Below, one piece after another: positions 47,883 through 59,660 of a DNA stretch of 64,000 bases. The position numbers and the translations under genes were made by a program. The number at the start of each line of letters is the position of its first letter. Positions within the stretch are counted from its first letter, which is position 1. The DNA is from Gymnopus androsaceus JB14. Lineage: Eukaryota > Basidiomycota > Agaricomycetes > Agaricales > Omphalotaceae. The notes below the pieces were generated by a model. That model did not search any database. It was not told where the DNA came from and worked only from the letters and a program-made list of their open reading frames with translations. The DNA lies in assembly GCA_009733575.1 (NCBI GenBank), contig ML769525.1, positions 108,874 to 172,873 on the forward strand, written 5' to 3'.

Positions 47883-50166
47883 ATGCTGGCAAACGCATTC
47901 CTTTCCATTGTACTTGCAACGCTTATAAAAGAAAGTGTTGGAAAGATTACCGCGAGCGTAGGCGAGGCCAATCAAACCTATGATTTTGTCGTAGTCGGAG
48001 GTAAACTTCGTCCTATTCCGAGCACTTTATTTGAACTTGCGCGCATATTTTAGGTGGTACTGCCGGGTTGGTCATAGCGAATCGTCTGACAGAAGAGGAA
48101 TTTACCGTGCTGGTATTGGAAGCAGGCGGCGAGTGAGTTCTGGTAGTATTTTAAGATTGCACGCATAAGTTACTGAGTCGGCCTAAATCATCTACAGCCA
48201 CAGTCAGGATATGAACGTCACTATCCCGTTCTTCTGTCAAAGCGCATCGCCATTTACCGAATATGACTGGAACTACACCACGGTACCTCAAAGTAACCTC
48301 GCGAACCGCGAACTTGCCTATCCGAGAGGGTTCCTTCTGGGTGGGAGCAGCTCAATCAGTATGATATCTCATTTATACAATTATGCGACCACGTCTGAAA
48401 TGTCATGCAGATTTCATGGCTTACACTCGTGCTTCGAAGGAGGATTGGGACCTTTTTGCAGCGGAAACTGGCGATGAGGGTTGGTCATGGGACGCCATAC
48501 AAAATTATATATTCAGGGTAGGTGGCGATTTTGGATTCCAACCGTGGTCAATAAAAAACATTTGCTCGCACTTGTTGATACAGAACGAGAAGCTCACTCC
48601 GCCAGCGGACCACCGCAATACCACAGGCGAAATTAACCCAGCTATACATGGCCATCATGGGGTCAACAAGGACAGTCTACCAGGATCTATTAACTCGTTC
48701 GATAACATGGTAATCCAAGTTTCCAATGAGCTACCTGAACTCTTTCCATACAACTCTGATCCCAATGGCCCAGTGAATCTTGGACTTGGTATGTACTACG
48801 TAGCATCTTATTCTGCTCCAAGTATCGACTTCCAATATTCGCAATAGGTTGGTATTTGGTGACTGTGTTCAATGGGGCTAGAAGCAGTTCGGCGACTTCA
48901 TATCTTGCTCCACAGTTTGCATCACGACAGAACCTGGATGTTCTCATTGGTGCACGAGCCACAAGAATTCTCCCTTCCCCGAACTCAACTGACCAGCGAC
49001 CGAGCTTTTCCGTGGTTGAGTTTATTCACGATGGTGATGACTTATTTTTACAGTTCTATATCCATCCTTATCTGACTTGAGATTTATAGGAATGAGTCAG
49101 ACTGTCACCGCGTCAAAAGAAATCATCTTGTCTGCTGGATCAATTAACACACCAGCAATCCTTCTACACTCTGGTATTGGTGATGCATCGGAGCTACTTG
49201 CCATGAACATCACACCTATTGTCAATGCAAGCTCTGTCGGGAAGAATCTTACAGACCATCCTATTGTTGCCAATTCATGGCTTGTCAATTCTACTGAAAC
49301 ATTTGACGAGTTTACTCGCAACGCAATAAAGATAGAGGAATTGGTAGAGGAATGGAATAACTCACGAACAGGTCCACTGGTTGATGCTCCTGCTAGGCAC
49401 CTAGCATGGTTACGTCTACCAGATATTGACCCAACTGAGGATCCATCTGCAGGACCCAATAGTGCTCATTTTGAATTAATCTTCGCTGTAAGTTCACCAT
49501 TTATTGGATAGTCTTTTCCGCTGAATGTTCAAATTCAATGTCGCCAGAACGGTCTGATTCGTACTGTTCCTGCAGAAGGTAATTTCATGGGGATTTCTGC
49601 GGCAGTAGTCGCACCAACCTCCAGTAAGCTCCCTGGTATTATTTCTACCTTGTATGCTCACTCGGCACAACCACTGGCAGGGGGCACTGTTACAATTAAT
49701 TCCACCAGCCCTTTGGATCCTCCGCTGATCAATCCAAACTTTTTGGATACAGAGTTTGACAAAAATGCAATGCGCTCAGCCGTCTTAGCTGCAAGAAAAT
49801 TTGTCGCAGCACCGGTATTCTCTGACTACATCATTTCCTCCACCACAAACTCAACTACCGATGCCGAAATCGATGCTTACATCCAATCAATGGCACAATC
49901 AGTCTTCCATCCAGTATCCACAGCTAAAATGTCACCTGCAGATGCTGAATATGGAGTGGTGGATCCTGATCTCAAAGTCAAGGGTGTTACTGGACTCCGT
50001 ATTATCGATGCATCAGTTCTGGTAAGTATCGAGTCTCTTAATCGCTATTAAATGTTTTCCAAGACCTTCATCTCTCTTTCAGCCACATATCCCTGCTGCG
50101 CACACACAGGTCGCTGTATACCTTTTTGCAGAAAGGGGTTCCGATCTGATCAAAGAGAGCTGGTGA
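47883..50166 (+). CDS. Aryl-alcohol-oxidase-like GMC oxidoreductase 3
   Basis: Third tandem copy, intact by inspection. ATG at 47883 (MLANAFLSIVLATLIKES), FAD motif GGGTAGLVIANRL, RGFLLGGSSSIN with Asn-Phe restored by splicing, DFMAYTRASKEDWDLF-type helix, GSINTPAILLHSGIG, catalytic His in FHPVSTAKM and PHIPAAHTQ, end KESW with TGA at 50164-50166. The exon start MSQTVTASKE shows the ancestral frame that gene 1 has lost. The last third is nearly identical among copies while introns and 5' parts differ more, as expected if gene conversion or purifying selection acts on the catalytic domain. Secreted. Likely role in peroxide supply or aromatic-alcohol oxidation, by family. Confidence 0.9.
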
Positions 50167-50936
50167 ACGAAATCAGGACGCGACATTCAAGTTGGTTAGA
50201 TCATGCAGAGTATCTATCTCCCTCTGTATACACTGTTTCAACACAATCGTCATATATAATCTGCGTTTGCTTGTAGGACTTGGACCCTTCCGATACTATA
50301 CGCCATTAATTATTTTCAGAATCATCCCTCTCTGGAAGAGGATCGGTCCACTGTATGTGACCCCACTTTCGAATGCTTCTGAAAGCATTCATCAACAATT
50401 GTGCCTCGTTTATCTCTTATCTCCTCAGTCATTCCACCACCCAGGGTTAGAGAACCTTACCTTCATTGATACTCACCTCACGAACACAGCCCAGAACTCA
50501 CAAGAGCCAATTCACGCCAATGAAACTAACTCTCTTCGTCCACAGACTGCGCTCATAATCCTAGATTCCGTTCGCTAACGTTGGATATCGGCGCGCAGTT
50601 CTTCTAAGATGCATCAGTTATGAGATAAGGTTCGGTATCGATAGAGTAGTGTGAGTTACTAGTAGCAAGCTAGCAGTACCAGGTCAGCTCTCCAGGTGGA
50701 CTGTCCGCTTTCGAAATCGGAGGAATTGGAAGGTGGCTATAAGCCTAGAAATTTGGAGCCTCATATTGAGAAAGTTGGAATGAAGGCTGTTATGTTATGG
50801 AAGAACTCGTATCGCAAGGCTGAGGCCGATAGAGCTTTCGGCGTTCGCGTTCGAGTTTGAGCAGCTTAGAGCGCCTATTGAAATTGATAGGCGCTAAACA
50901 TTTTCTTTAAACAAGCGCCCTTTTGTACCTCTTACC
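50167..50936. other. Intergenic region with two small hairpins
   Basis: No gene seen; an open frame at 50192-50578 lacks any motif. Inverted repeats are GAATGCTT/AAGCATTC at about 50373-50392 and AGCGCCTAT/ATAGGCGCT at 50870-50895, the latter 42 bp upstream of the UTP14 start. Confidence 0.45.
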
Positions 50937-53900
50937 ATGGCTCGTTCTGGCCGTCCTTCTTCTGGCAGCCGCCATTCTCTAAAGGCTCCAGTAACCCTAA
51001 AACTTCCGCAGTTACTGGCTACGCGAAACGACATGCACGAAAAGCAGCCAATTCTGCAGCTCATTCAGAAGATGTATACGAATACGCGCCGGAGAAAGTT
51101 CGACGGTCTAAAATTACCATGGACCTTGACCGAGAAGAGGAAATGGATAGTGGTGCAGCTCCTGGGTTTGGGAATAACCAAGACGATGATATGGAAGATT
51201 TCCGTACCAAGGCTCGATTAATTGGAGAGAATGAAGAAAACGAAAAGATCGATAGTGAGGATGACGAGGAGATTGACAGTGATGCTGCATTTGACGATGA
51301 TGATGATGAGAGGTTTGCTGGATTCTTCAGTAAAAAGGTAAAGTCATTGGGCTTTTGACCTCGTGCCCTTGACAAAATATGTATCCAGGTTTTGAAGAAA
51401 AAATCCAAGAAACAATCTTCTGTTCGGTTCGCAGAAGTTGACCTGAATGAGGATGAGGATGAGGAGTTGCAGGAGGCTGAACGAGACGATGAAGTAGACG
51501 AGGGAGAAGACGAAGAAGAGTCTGGCGAGGACGACGAGTTTATCGACGTTCTTGACATCCTAGACGGAAGAGGGGAACCTCTGAATGATGATGATGAGAA
51601 TGTTACACCCTCTACATCTCTTCAGAGAAGTTCTGGCCTCCTGGAACTCCATGGCGATCAAGATGGCGATGAGGAAATGGAGGAAGATAACGAGGAGGAG
51701 GAAGCTGACGAGGACGACAAAATCTCATTATCCCTCTCAGACGCCGAAGACGATGCTGTTGGAGCTTTGGACGAGCTTCAGAACTTTATTTCTTCGCTTG
51801 ATCCCAGTTCTTCGTCTAAGAAACGTAAAGCTGATGCCGAAGAACCAGAGCAGCCCAAAAAACGCCGTATGTTCAGGGAACGTACCGAAGCTGGCGTAGA
51901 GAACGAATTCCGAACTCAGAGTGCAGGTAAGCTATCCATCGATTCCGTTTGCATTCATTCTTAATTTATGTTAAATTAGGACTATCGCTAAACGACCTCC
52001 TCGCACCTCTGGGTCAAAGCTCCTTGGAAAAGTCTGTCAAAGTTTTACAGTTCTCTGGGGGCGACGCTTCATCCGGGAAGAAGAAAAAGCCGCAGACCCT
52101 CTCTGTTCCGCTTCCTCAGCGAACGCAGGAACGTCTGGATCGTGAGGCTGCTTACGAGCAAACGAAGGAGGAAGTTGATAAATGGAGCGCGACGATGAAA
52201 CGTATCGCCGAGGCAGATCACCTTAGCTTTCCCTTGCAGGCTCAGCCGCAAGGCAAAGTGAGCAATTTAGAGCTCGCAGCCAAATTCAAGGTATGGTGAA
52301 ATTCTTTTTTCGTTACATTTACTGACGTCGATCTATTCATAGCCCACTACCGCCCTCGAATCCACCGTCTCCTCCTTCCTTTCCTCCGCCAACCTCGCCA
52401 CAGATGCCTCTGTTCTCGAAACCGAAGAAAACATCCTCAAAACCAACGCCATTTCGGTCGAAGAGGTTGCTGAACGACGCCGTGAGCTCCGACGTATGCG
52501 AGAGCTCATGTTCCGCGCAGAAGTCAAAGCAAAGCGCGTGAAGAAGATCAAGAGCAAGGTCTATCGACGGCTGAAAAGGAAAGAGAGGGAGGCCGCTGGC
52601 GGTGATGAGGATGTGGCTGAGGATGTCGAGGAGAGTCGGTTAAAGATGGAGATGGAGAGAGCCAGGGAGAGGGCTACGCTGAAGCATAAAAACACGGGTA
52701 AAGTGGGCGAAGAAGATGATGCATCGGAATGGGTACGGAGAAGGCGATGATGATGATGATATGAGGGGAGGGCGACAGGAAATTGAGGAGATGCTGTCGA
52801 GAGGAGAGAAGCTTCGAAGGAAGATCCAAGGGAAAGCCAGCGATGACGAGGATAGTCAGAGTGAAAGTGACAACGACGATGGTCACGAAGGCGTAGGTGT
52901 AGAATCAGCATTCAACGAGCTGAGAACACTTGGAGGAGAAGAAGACTCTTCCGAAACCGTTGGGAAGAAAGGAAAGAGTGTCTTTGAGATGAAGTTTATG
53001 AAGGATGCAATGGCTCGCAAGCAGGTGGAGACTAGCAGAATGGTGGACGACTTTGTCAAGGAAATGGGCGGAGAGGAGAATCAGAATAGTGATAATGAAT
53101 CCCCGCACGATGACAGCAATCACATCGAAAACGGGGTAATCGTCTCTCGTACTGGCGGAAGGATGGTATTCCAACCTGGTGCACGAGTATCGGTGAGCTT
53201 TGGCCATTTTCATTTGTGTCGATCCTAACTTTTTTATCTATAGGATCACCCGACTCGGACGCTCTCCGTTGCCTCGGCAGAGACGTCCAGCTCAACATTA
53301 AAGTCTACAGACATCTCACCACCTTCCCCGCCATCTCCTGTAACGACAACGGCACCACAGCTCTCTCGACCACTACTTTCCCAGCCCGCACAGGCCTCTT
53401 CCTCCTCCGATGCCCCAACAGACGTAAATCCATGGCTCGCCCCGTCAACTTCCAGCGGTCCCGGTAAATCTTCCCGGAAGAAAAATGAAGTCGTCGTCGC
53501 TAAGGACAGCTCTCAGACCGCCAAGTCAAAGCACAAACTGAAGAAGCAGACGAAAAAGACCGAGGAAGAAAAGGCTCGTGCGAAGGATGACGCTGTTGTG
53601 GAGATTGAGATGGATGAGGTTTTGGTCGCTCCGGAAGGTCAGAATTCGGGCAGTATCGCAAGCAAAACGAAAGCGAAGGGGAAAGGGAAAGGGAATATCC
53701 AAGCATCTTCAGCTGCTGATGATTCGGATTCGGATAGTAATAGTGAGGTCGAAGAGCAGGAGAAGATGCTTCAGACCAAGAGTAAAAAGTCCAAGGCAGT
53801 CAAGGCATTCGAACAACGCGAACTTGTTGCTCGTGCTTTTGCTGGCGATAATGTCGTTAAGGTGCGTACTTGACTGGTTTCTCATATGGAACTCGAAGGC

Positions 53901-54432
53901 TTATCGAAGGACTTTTAGGACTTTGAGGAAGCCAAACGTCGAGAAATTGCTATGGATGCACCCACAGAGGTTGATACGACCATTCCTGGTTGGGTATGTC
54001 CTCTTCACATTCATCCTAGTCTTCTATCTCTCATCTTTCATTCATAGGGCTCTTGGGGTGGCTCCGGTACCCGCAAAACCGCACCCAAACCTCATCTCAT
54101 CAAAAAGATTGCTGGTATTGACCCAAAATCTCGTGCGGACTATAATAAATCGCATGTCATCATATCGGAAAAGCGGGACAAGAAGGCTTCAAAGTATCTC
54201 GTTCCCGACTTGCCTTTCCCGTACACCAGCAAAGCGCAATTCGATCGTCGTATGCAGCAGCCGCTGGGACCCGAGTGGAATACTAGAGTTGGGTTCCAGA
54301 GGGGAACATTGCCGAAGGTGGTGAAAAAGGTGTGTGTCTCTTGGAAATTGAGGCGAAGCTTTTTTCTAAATTTTTGGACTTCAATAATTGCAGATGGGTA
54401 CTGTTATCGATCCATTGGAAAAGCTGGCTTGA
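50937..54432 (+). CDS. UTP14: UTP14, U3 snoRNP (small-subunit processome) protein, two frame breaks
   Basis: Nucleolar protein that activates the helicase Dhr1/DHX37 and is essential for 18S rRNA processing in yeast. ATG at 50937 (MARSGRPSSGSRH); the conserved GYAKRHARKAAN and VYEYAPEKVRRSKITMDLDR follow in another frame, so one base is missing near 50976. Long acidic tracts (DEDDEEIDSDAAFDDDDDER and others), then LSLNDLLAPLGQSSLEKSV, RLDREAAYEQTKEEVDKWS, VEEVAERRRELRRMRELMFR, KVKKIKSKVYRRLKRKERE-type basic helix. At 52703 one extra G separates LKHKNTGK from WAKKMMHRNG. Later come GKSVFEMKFMKDAMARKQ, GGRMVFQPG, VNPWLAPST, RELVARAFAGDNVVKDFEEA, TTIPGWGSWGG and PFPYTSKAQFDRRMQQPLGP. Ends DPLEKLA, TGA at 54430-54432. 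Because the gene is essential, both breaks are most likely sequence errors. Confidence 0.92.
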
Positions 54433-55301
54433 GTGTGCATATCTTCAGTTTGTGTACATGAAATTTGTCTAGGTAATTCAGCAGTACCTTGTGTATGTAC
54501 ATATTCAGGTATGGTATTGCCAAGTAGAAAATAGGAGAACATGCTGAGGAGGTACTATGTTACGGTCCCGTTTCGTTGCACTGAGGCAGACAATACAGAC
54601 AACATCTAATCTGAAGGAAACTTGAGTGTGAGTGCAAGTTTAGCACTCAGTCCGTATTTGGTGCTTGTCAGGTGCTTACCTACTTCTTACTTCTGTATCA
54701 TTGTTTCGACAGCAAACGGATGAATGGATGCTGCTCAATACATTGCAAGAGGTGTCTAGCAATGCACTTGCATATTTTCTCTCTTGAATAATTGCTCTCT
54801 GTCTTCTCACAAGCTGAATCAAAAACAACATATTGCTACTCTATCCTATGATGGGATGCAGAGCTCACAGCTCTCCAAGAAGTGAGATCCTTTTTGAATA
54901 TGTTAAAAGGACCAGGAGCTTCAATGGGGTCAGCATCGGAACCCAGCACCAGCAAGTGTTGAATATGAGGTGGCTCAGCGACACCCTTCAACCTCAGAAA
55001 AACTACCATGCACACCCCATCAAGAAATGGCAGTTGTACTGCCTTGACATAGTATGGTATTTTGATTACCAGTCCAAGAACAGGTTTTGTGTATATAACA
55101 CTCAACCTTCATGTACTGAAGGTTAAGCTGTGTTGTGAGGGTCTCATCAACAGTGAAAATACCATTCAGAAGAGCATCTGGGTGTTCAACAACCTCCTTT
55201 GACTCTACATCACTCCAGCCATAAGCAATGGTGTAAAAGGAAGCAGCTTTGGGCTCTTTGGCTGCAGACCTGTACCTTGCTCTGGATGGTGATCAATATA
55301 T
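54433..55301 (-). other. CpG-poor intergenic DNA with an unrecognised ORF relic
   Basis: On the minus strand, pieces read like protein in successive frames: AKEPKAASFYTIAYGWSDVE and DALLNGIFTVDETLTTQLN (about 55125-55270), then QLPFLDGVCMVVFLRLKGVA and EAPGPFNIFKKDLTSW (about 54850-55045). I do not recognise the family. The pieces lie downstream of the cysteine-rich minus-strand frame and could be its former 3' exons or a separate transposon relic. The first 300 bp hold nothing I can identify. Confidence 0.3.
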
Positions 55302-55876
55302 TCAACATGCACGACCAGCATGAGTGTTTTCTTTAGTACTCAATTTTGTGACATCATTGAAGAAAGCTGGTGAATAATCACATTGCTGGCACTGATTAGG
55401 AAGTGTTGTGAGTGACAGAGGCTGTGTCAAAGGTACAGGCAGCAATAGCAAGGAAGAGGCCGCAAGAGACAGAGGCAAAATTGAAGAAGCTGGAGCTGAT
55501 GGGAAAGAGCTGGATTCGAAAAAATTGGTGTGACATTCTGCAACTTCAGCACAAAAAGCAGTAATGGTTGTAGCGGAAGAGGAAACATGTTGCATTGAGT
55601 TGGGGAAAGCTATGTTGTACAAGGATGAGGAAGCCATAGTCTCAGCAGGACAATCGTCATTAATGGAGCATCCACCAGCATTAGAACAGCACTTGCAACA
55701 TGCTTGTCAATTGCATGCAGCATTGGTACTTTTCTTTTGGCGGATGAAGCACTTGTCGTGATTTCCTCAAACAGTAGCTCACTGGCTGGAAGGCAGTGGA
55801 CAAGACCAGGACTGAGGAGGAGGAGGAGGGTGAGAAGGAGGAGAGGAGAGGGTGTAACCTCTTGACTGTGAGCCAT
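55302..55876 (-). CDS. Candidate secreted Cys-rich protein, unclear integrity
   Basis: ATG at 55876 gives a strong signal peptide (MAHSQEVTPSPLLLLTLLLL, then LSPGLVHC). About 40 codons later the informative frame changes to one with CCKCCSNAGGCSINDDCPAE (about 55660-55720), then MASSSLYNIAFPNS, AFCAEVAECHTNFF, a Ser/Ala/Pro-Leu-rich hydrophobic stretch and QCQQC near 55385. A signal peptide, a cysteine-dense head and a hydrophobic tail suggest a secreted or wall/membrane-anchored protein, but the frame change needs an intron or an indel and a stop lies just before the Cys cluster. No family recognised. It may be a decayed gene, given the CpG-poor, repeat-rich surroundings. Confidence 0.3.
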
Positions 55877-56449
55877 GGCTAGAAGATGCTGCACTATCTA
55901 GGGCACCTCTCCACTGGAAAAACCGCACTTAAGCTCTTTGGGAGGAAGATTTAGGCCAGGTGGGTTCTCATGAATCTGTTCACACTATATATTGCTTTAA
56001 TCAGTAAATCTCCAGTACAAAAACAGTAAGATGTGCATCACTGCATATATTTAACCACTGATCCCATTTTGGTTGTCATGGCAAATCTTGTAAGGTAGGA
56101 ATACATTTTCACACACAGGATTAGGGCAGCAACAGAAAATCCCCTCTGCTTCATCATAATTCATGCTACAAAAGAGTAAGAATCTGTTTGAGTGGCAAGA
56201 AATGGGAGAACCTTACATTGGATTAATTGTAAAGATTGTATCTTCAAAAGACAGAAAAAAGAATTATTGGAGAGAGAGAGAGTTGATTCAAGGCTTATAC
56301 ATAGGTAACTAGAGCTGATTACAAGGCTGGAAAACAGCAGCAAGATGAAGTTGTGGAAGTACAGAAAAGGAAGTAATAGAGTCACATGTTCGCTGTCACC
56401 ATGCTCCAATTTGCTGCTGACTCATGCCGAAGCCTCCTCACCCATCCTA

Positions 56450-56985
56450 CAACCTGGACTCGCACTCCAGATTGGATCCTGGACCATAGCCTGCACCCTG
56501 GACTGGACTCAGATTAGACATGGGCATGAATGTATTTGTGAATGTTTGCTTGTTTGATGAATAGCTACTGCAATTCTGGTCAGAATAAGTCCAAAAAGTG
56601 TGTGTAATTTCATGAAGAAATGGTTGAGCTATATCCCCATCAAGTTTTGACTACATTTAAACCATTTCCCCAAGCTCTGTGCCACAAAGTAGCCCTTCAT
56701 GAATGCCAAAATGCGAATGTCAAATGTATTCGAGGTTTTTGAGCCTATTTTGGCCACTGGGGCATGGGGAAATTGTCAAAATGCAGTCAAAACTTGATGG
56801 AGATGTAGCTCAACTATTTCTCTACCAAATTGCATACTATTTAGACTTTTTCTGACCAGAATTTCAGTGGCTATTTGATGAAAGAGCTAACATTCACCTA
56901 AACATTTGTGCCCATGTCTAACTCAGATACTTGGACTGGAACTTGGATTCTGGACTTGGATTTTGGACTTGGACTCTTGAGTTCC
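56450..56985. repeat. Foldback (long inverted repeat) element, about 530 bp
   Basis: The left arm contains ACTCAG, TTAGACATGGGC, AATTCTGGTCAGAA, AAATGGTTGAGCTA and CATCAAGTTTTGACT; the right arm carries the same blocks reversed: AAAACTTGATGG, TAGCTCAACTATTTC, TTCTGACCAGAATT, GCCCATGTCTAACTCAG. The centre is near 56715. Outer ends dissolve into short GGACT(T/G)GGA repeats on both sides (56487-56510 and 56930-56975). No open frame inside. Arms are imperfect, so it is not recent. Probably a MITE-like non-autonomous DNA element. Confidence 0.7.
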
Positions 56986-57797
56986 TGATTGATCTTGTAC
57001 CTCATGGCTAGAAATCACAGCAAGAAATACAAAAAAAAGAGAGGGGGTTTGATTTGTTGCAGTCCAATTGATCAGATTTATACCAGATCAAGATCCAATG
57101 TCAGAAGACACCGAACCCAGCCAGCAGGTGCTACTATCTATGGCCTATTTATGGAGTACAATACAGAGTTACTGAAATAAGTAACACAAAAATAACAAGC
57201 AGTGCCGCCAAACTCAAAGACATAAGCAGAGGACTTTTGCAAGTAAGAAGCACAGAGTGATAATGGTGGGAAAGTTGATGATGACTGGAAATGCAAGGCT
57301 TGCATTGCGGCATAGGAGAGAAATTTGGGAAACGAGGGAAGAACAGGAGAATGGTGCAACGTTGAACACCTTGCACCCAGCTGATCTGCTTTAAACCTTT
57401 GATTCAAACACTGCCTTCCATTCCTCACTACAGTTTTGCATAGAAGAGCTATTGATTAAGATTGTGGTTGCTATCTGGTTGCCATCCACCTCAGTCAAGG
57501 ACTTTTCTTGATCCACTACAGTCACCTTCTTCCAATATTCCCACGGTGAAAATTGCGCTGGCAGAGAATAAGGAAGCCTCGGGGAGATTGTAGAGCATTA
57601 TAGAATAAGTAATACATCTCTGGGCTAACTCCCTAACATGTACAACACCACCTACAACAACACCACAAATATGACCAGACGCAGAATGCTGCAGCACTCG
57701 CAGCATACAAATCAGTAGTGAGCTCGCACTGCAAAACTGCTGAGATTGTATAAATGATATCAGAAACTTTGACTCACGAAATGAAGCTGATGTCAAA
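56986..57797. other. Region upstream of LINE ORF1, no gene seen
   Basis: CpG-poor DNA with short open frames lacking motifs. Part of it is probably the 5' untranslated region of the LINE, whose 5' end I cannot place. Confidence 0.4.
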
Positions 57798-59660
57798 ATG
57801 ATTGAAAAAGCAGACCAGAACATCAAGGGAATAACACCGTCGACCACTAGTCAGTCAAAGAGGAAAGATTGGGAGCTAATCAGAGCAGCGACTTTAGTGG
57901 CAAGAGACACGTTTGCGGCAAAATGGGATCAACAGGCCTTCAACAACATAGCCACACGCATGGAAGAAAGGGTAGATATGCATTTTCAAACCAAAGGGGA
58001 GGCAGGCGAAATCTTGCAGATAGACGAAGATAAATTATGTTCGAGGGTCACCAGGGCCCTCGAAAAGAGATTCGATGCCAAGCTGGCTGAGATGGCGGGG
58101 GCAGCTACCACACTCACTCTTAGCAATGAAACCACTTTCACACAGATTGTGGCTGACAGAGTGCAGGCTAACTTGCGGGAGCCCATAGAGAAGATGGAAA
58201 GACAGGTGGAGGCTGCTTTTGTGGCAGCGCAGGAGGTGGCGCGACAATGTGACAGCTTGTTGAGCGAAGCCAACAATACCATGAAGGCAGTGAAAGAGAA
58301 GATCAAGGGTCTGTCAGAGGGATTAGCTGCTGCTAACGGCAGTAGTTCCAAAAACGACTGGGCTGATGATCTAGTAGGCATAGAGCATGTGGTGAATGCG
58401 GGTGGAGGTAAATCCTTTGCCAATGCTGCAAGGTCCACTATGGACACCAGGACAAAGGAGTAGGGAGAGTGGCCAGCACGTTATGTGCACCACATGCACA
58501 AGTGATCCGAGATGCAAAGGCGGCATTTCGTAAGGTGGTAATTTGCGAGAGTGGGCAGCACAGTGAGCTTCATTGGCTTGCCATGCTGTCAGAAAAGGAC
58601 ATTGTGGAACAAGCAAATAAGGCTTTGGAGGGTGTGATGGATGAGGAGGCCTTTACAGGCATTTCCAAGCCTACAGGCAATTTCATGTCAGCCAGAAAGA
58701 TACCTGGAGGGGTGCTGGTTTTCTTGTCAGACGAGACAATATCAGCATGGATAAGAAAGGGTGGGAGGATAGTGGAGTGGAAGAGAAAATGGGAAGGAGA
58801 GATTACCGCGACTGTCAATACCATGGATGTCATGGTGGAGATGGCGCCAGTGACAGAGAATCTCAAGTCGGACCTTATGCTGAGGAAGATTGAGGAGGTG
58901 AAATTCACTGGAGAAGGGTGCAATTGTTAGAGCGCAATGGATAAAGGCGGTGGAGAAACGCGGGGAGCGGCAGAAAGTGGCTCACATCATCTGTTCTTTC
59001 GATGAGACAGAGCAAGCCAACAGGGCCATCTGAAATGGTTTGGTAGTGCAGGGGAGGTCCCTGTCAGAGCCTCGAAGGTGCTCAAAGTGCCACAAATTTG
59101 GGCACTTTGCAAAGGAATGCAGGCAGGAGAGCGACATGTGTGGTTGATGCACTAAAACACACTGCACAGCAGCCTGTGACACAGCAGAAAGTACTTTTTT
59201 CTGTGCAATTTGCAATGTAGAGGGACACAGTGCTAGTGATTGCAGGTGTCTGTTGTTTATACAGAGAAGAGAAGTGCTATGGAGGAGACATGCAGATTTG
59301 CGATACAGATATTTTGTGAATGACAACCCCAAGTCCTGGGAGTCTTTTGAGGAAGTGAGGAGGGAGATGTTTGATGACTCCTGGAGGGAGAAACTAGTGG
59401 AGAGAGACAAAATGTGGCAGACTTCTGAAAGAATAGGGACGGGGCGACTTGCAGGGGGACCCAGAGGGGGAGGAGGAGCCTCTGGCAACACACAGACTGG
59501 AGGGTCTCAACCCTCTAGTCAACCGCTAGCATCCCAGAAGGCAGTGTTTGCGAGGCAATCAATGATGGACGTTAACCAACAAACCCACTGGAACCAAGAG
59601 CCATGCACTTCAATCAGACTGTTGATACCAACAATCAAACCAAATGATGGAAAAAACTAA
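57798..59660 (+). pseudogene. LINE ORF1 (gag-like, CCHC zinc knuckles), broken
   Basis: ORF1 proteins bind LINE RNA as nucleic-acid chaperones. The first open part (57798-58463) is helical and Ala/Glu-rich, with MERQVEAAFVAAQEVARQCD suggesting a coiled coil. After a frame change come AFRKVVICESGQ, PTGNFMSARKIPGGVLVFLS and IRKGGRIVEWKRKW (58469-58930), an RNA-binding-type region. After another break, zinc knuckles: CSKCHKFGHFAKEC (CX2CX4HX4C, about 59083-59125), a second degenerate CG*C..THC knuckle with an in-frame TGA, and CAICNVEGHSASDC (about 59203-59245). The tail ends at a stop near 59658. The TGA after AI near 59031 and that in the second knuckle fit single transitions of sense codons. 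Confidence 0.75.

Noticed and set aside
54836..55105. Separate 89-codon minus-strand gene
   Set aside because: No recognisable domain or start context; better treated as part of a decayed frame in repeat-rich DNA.
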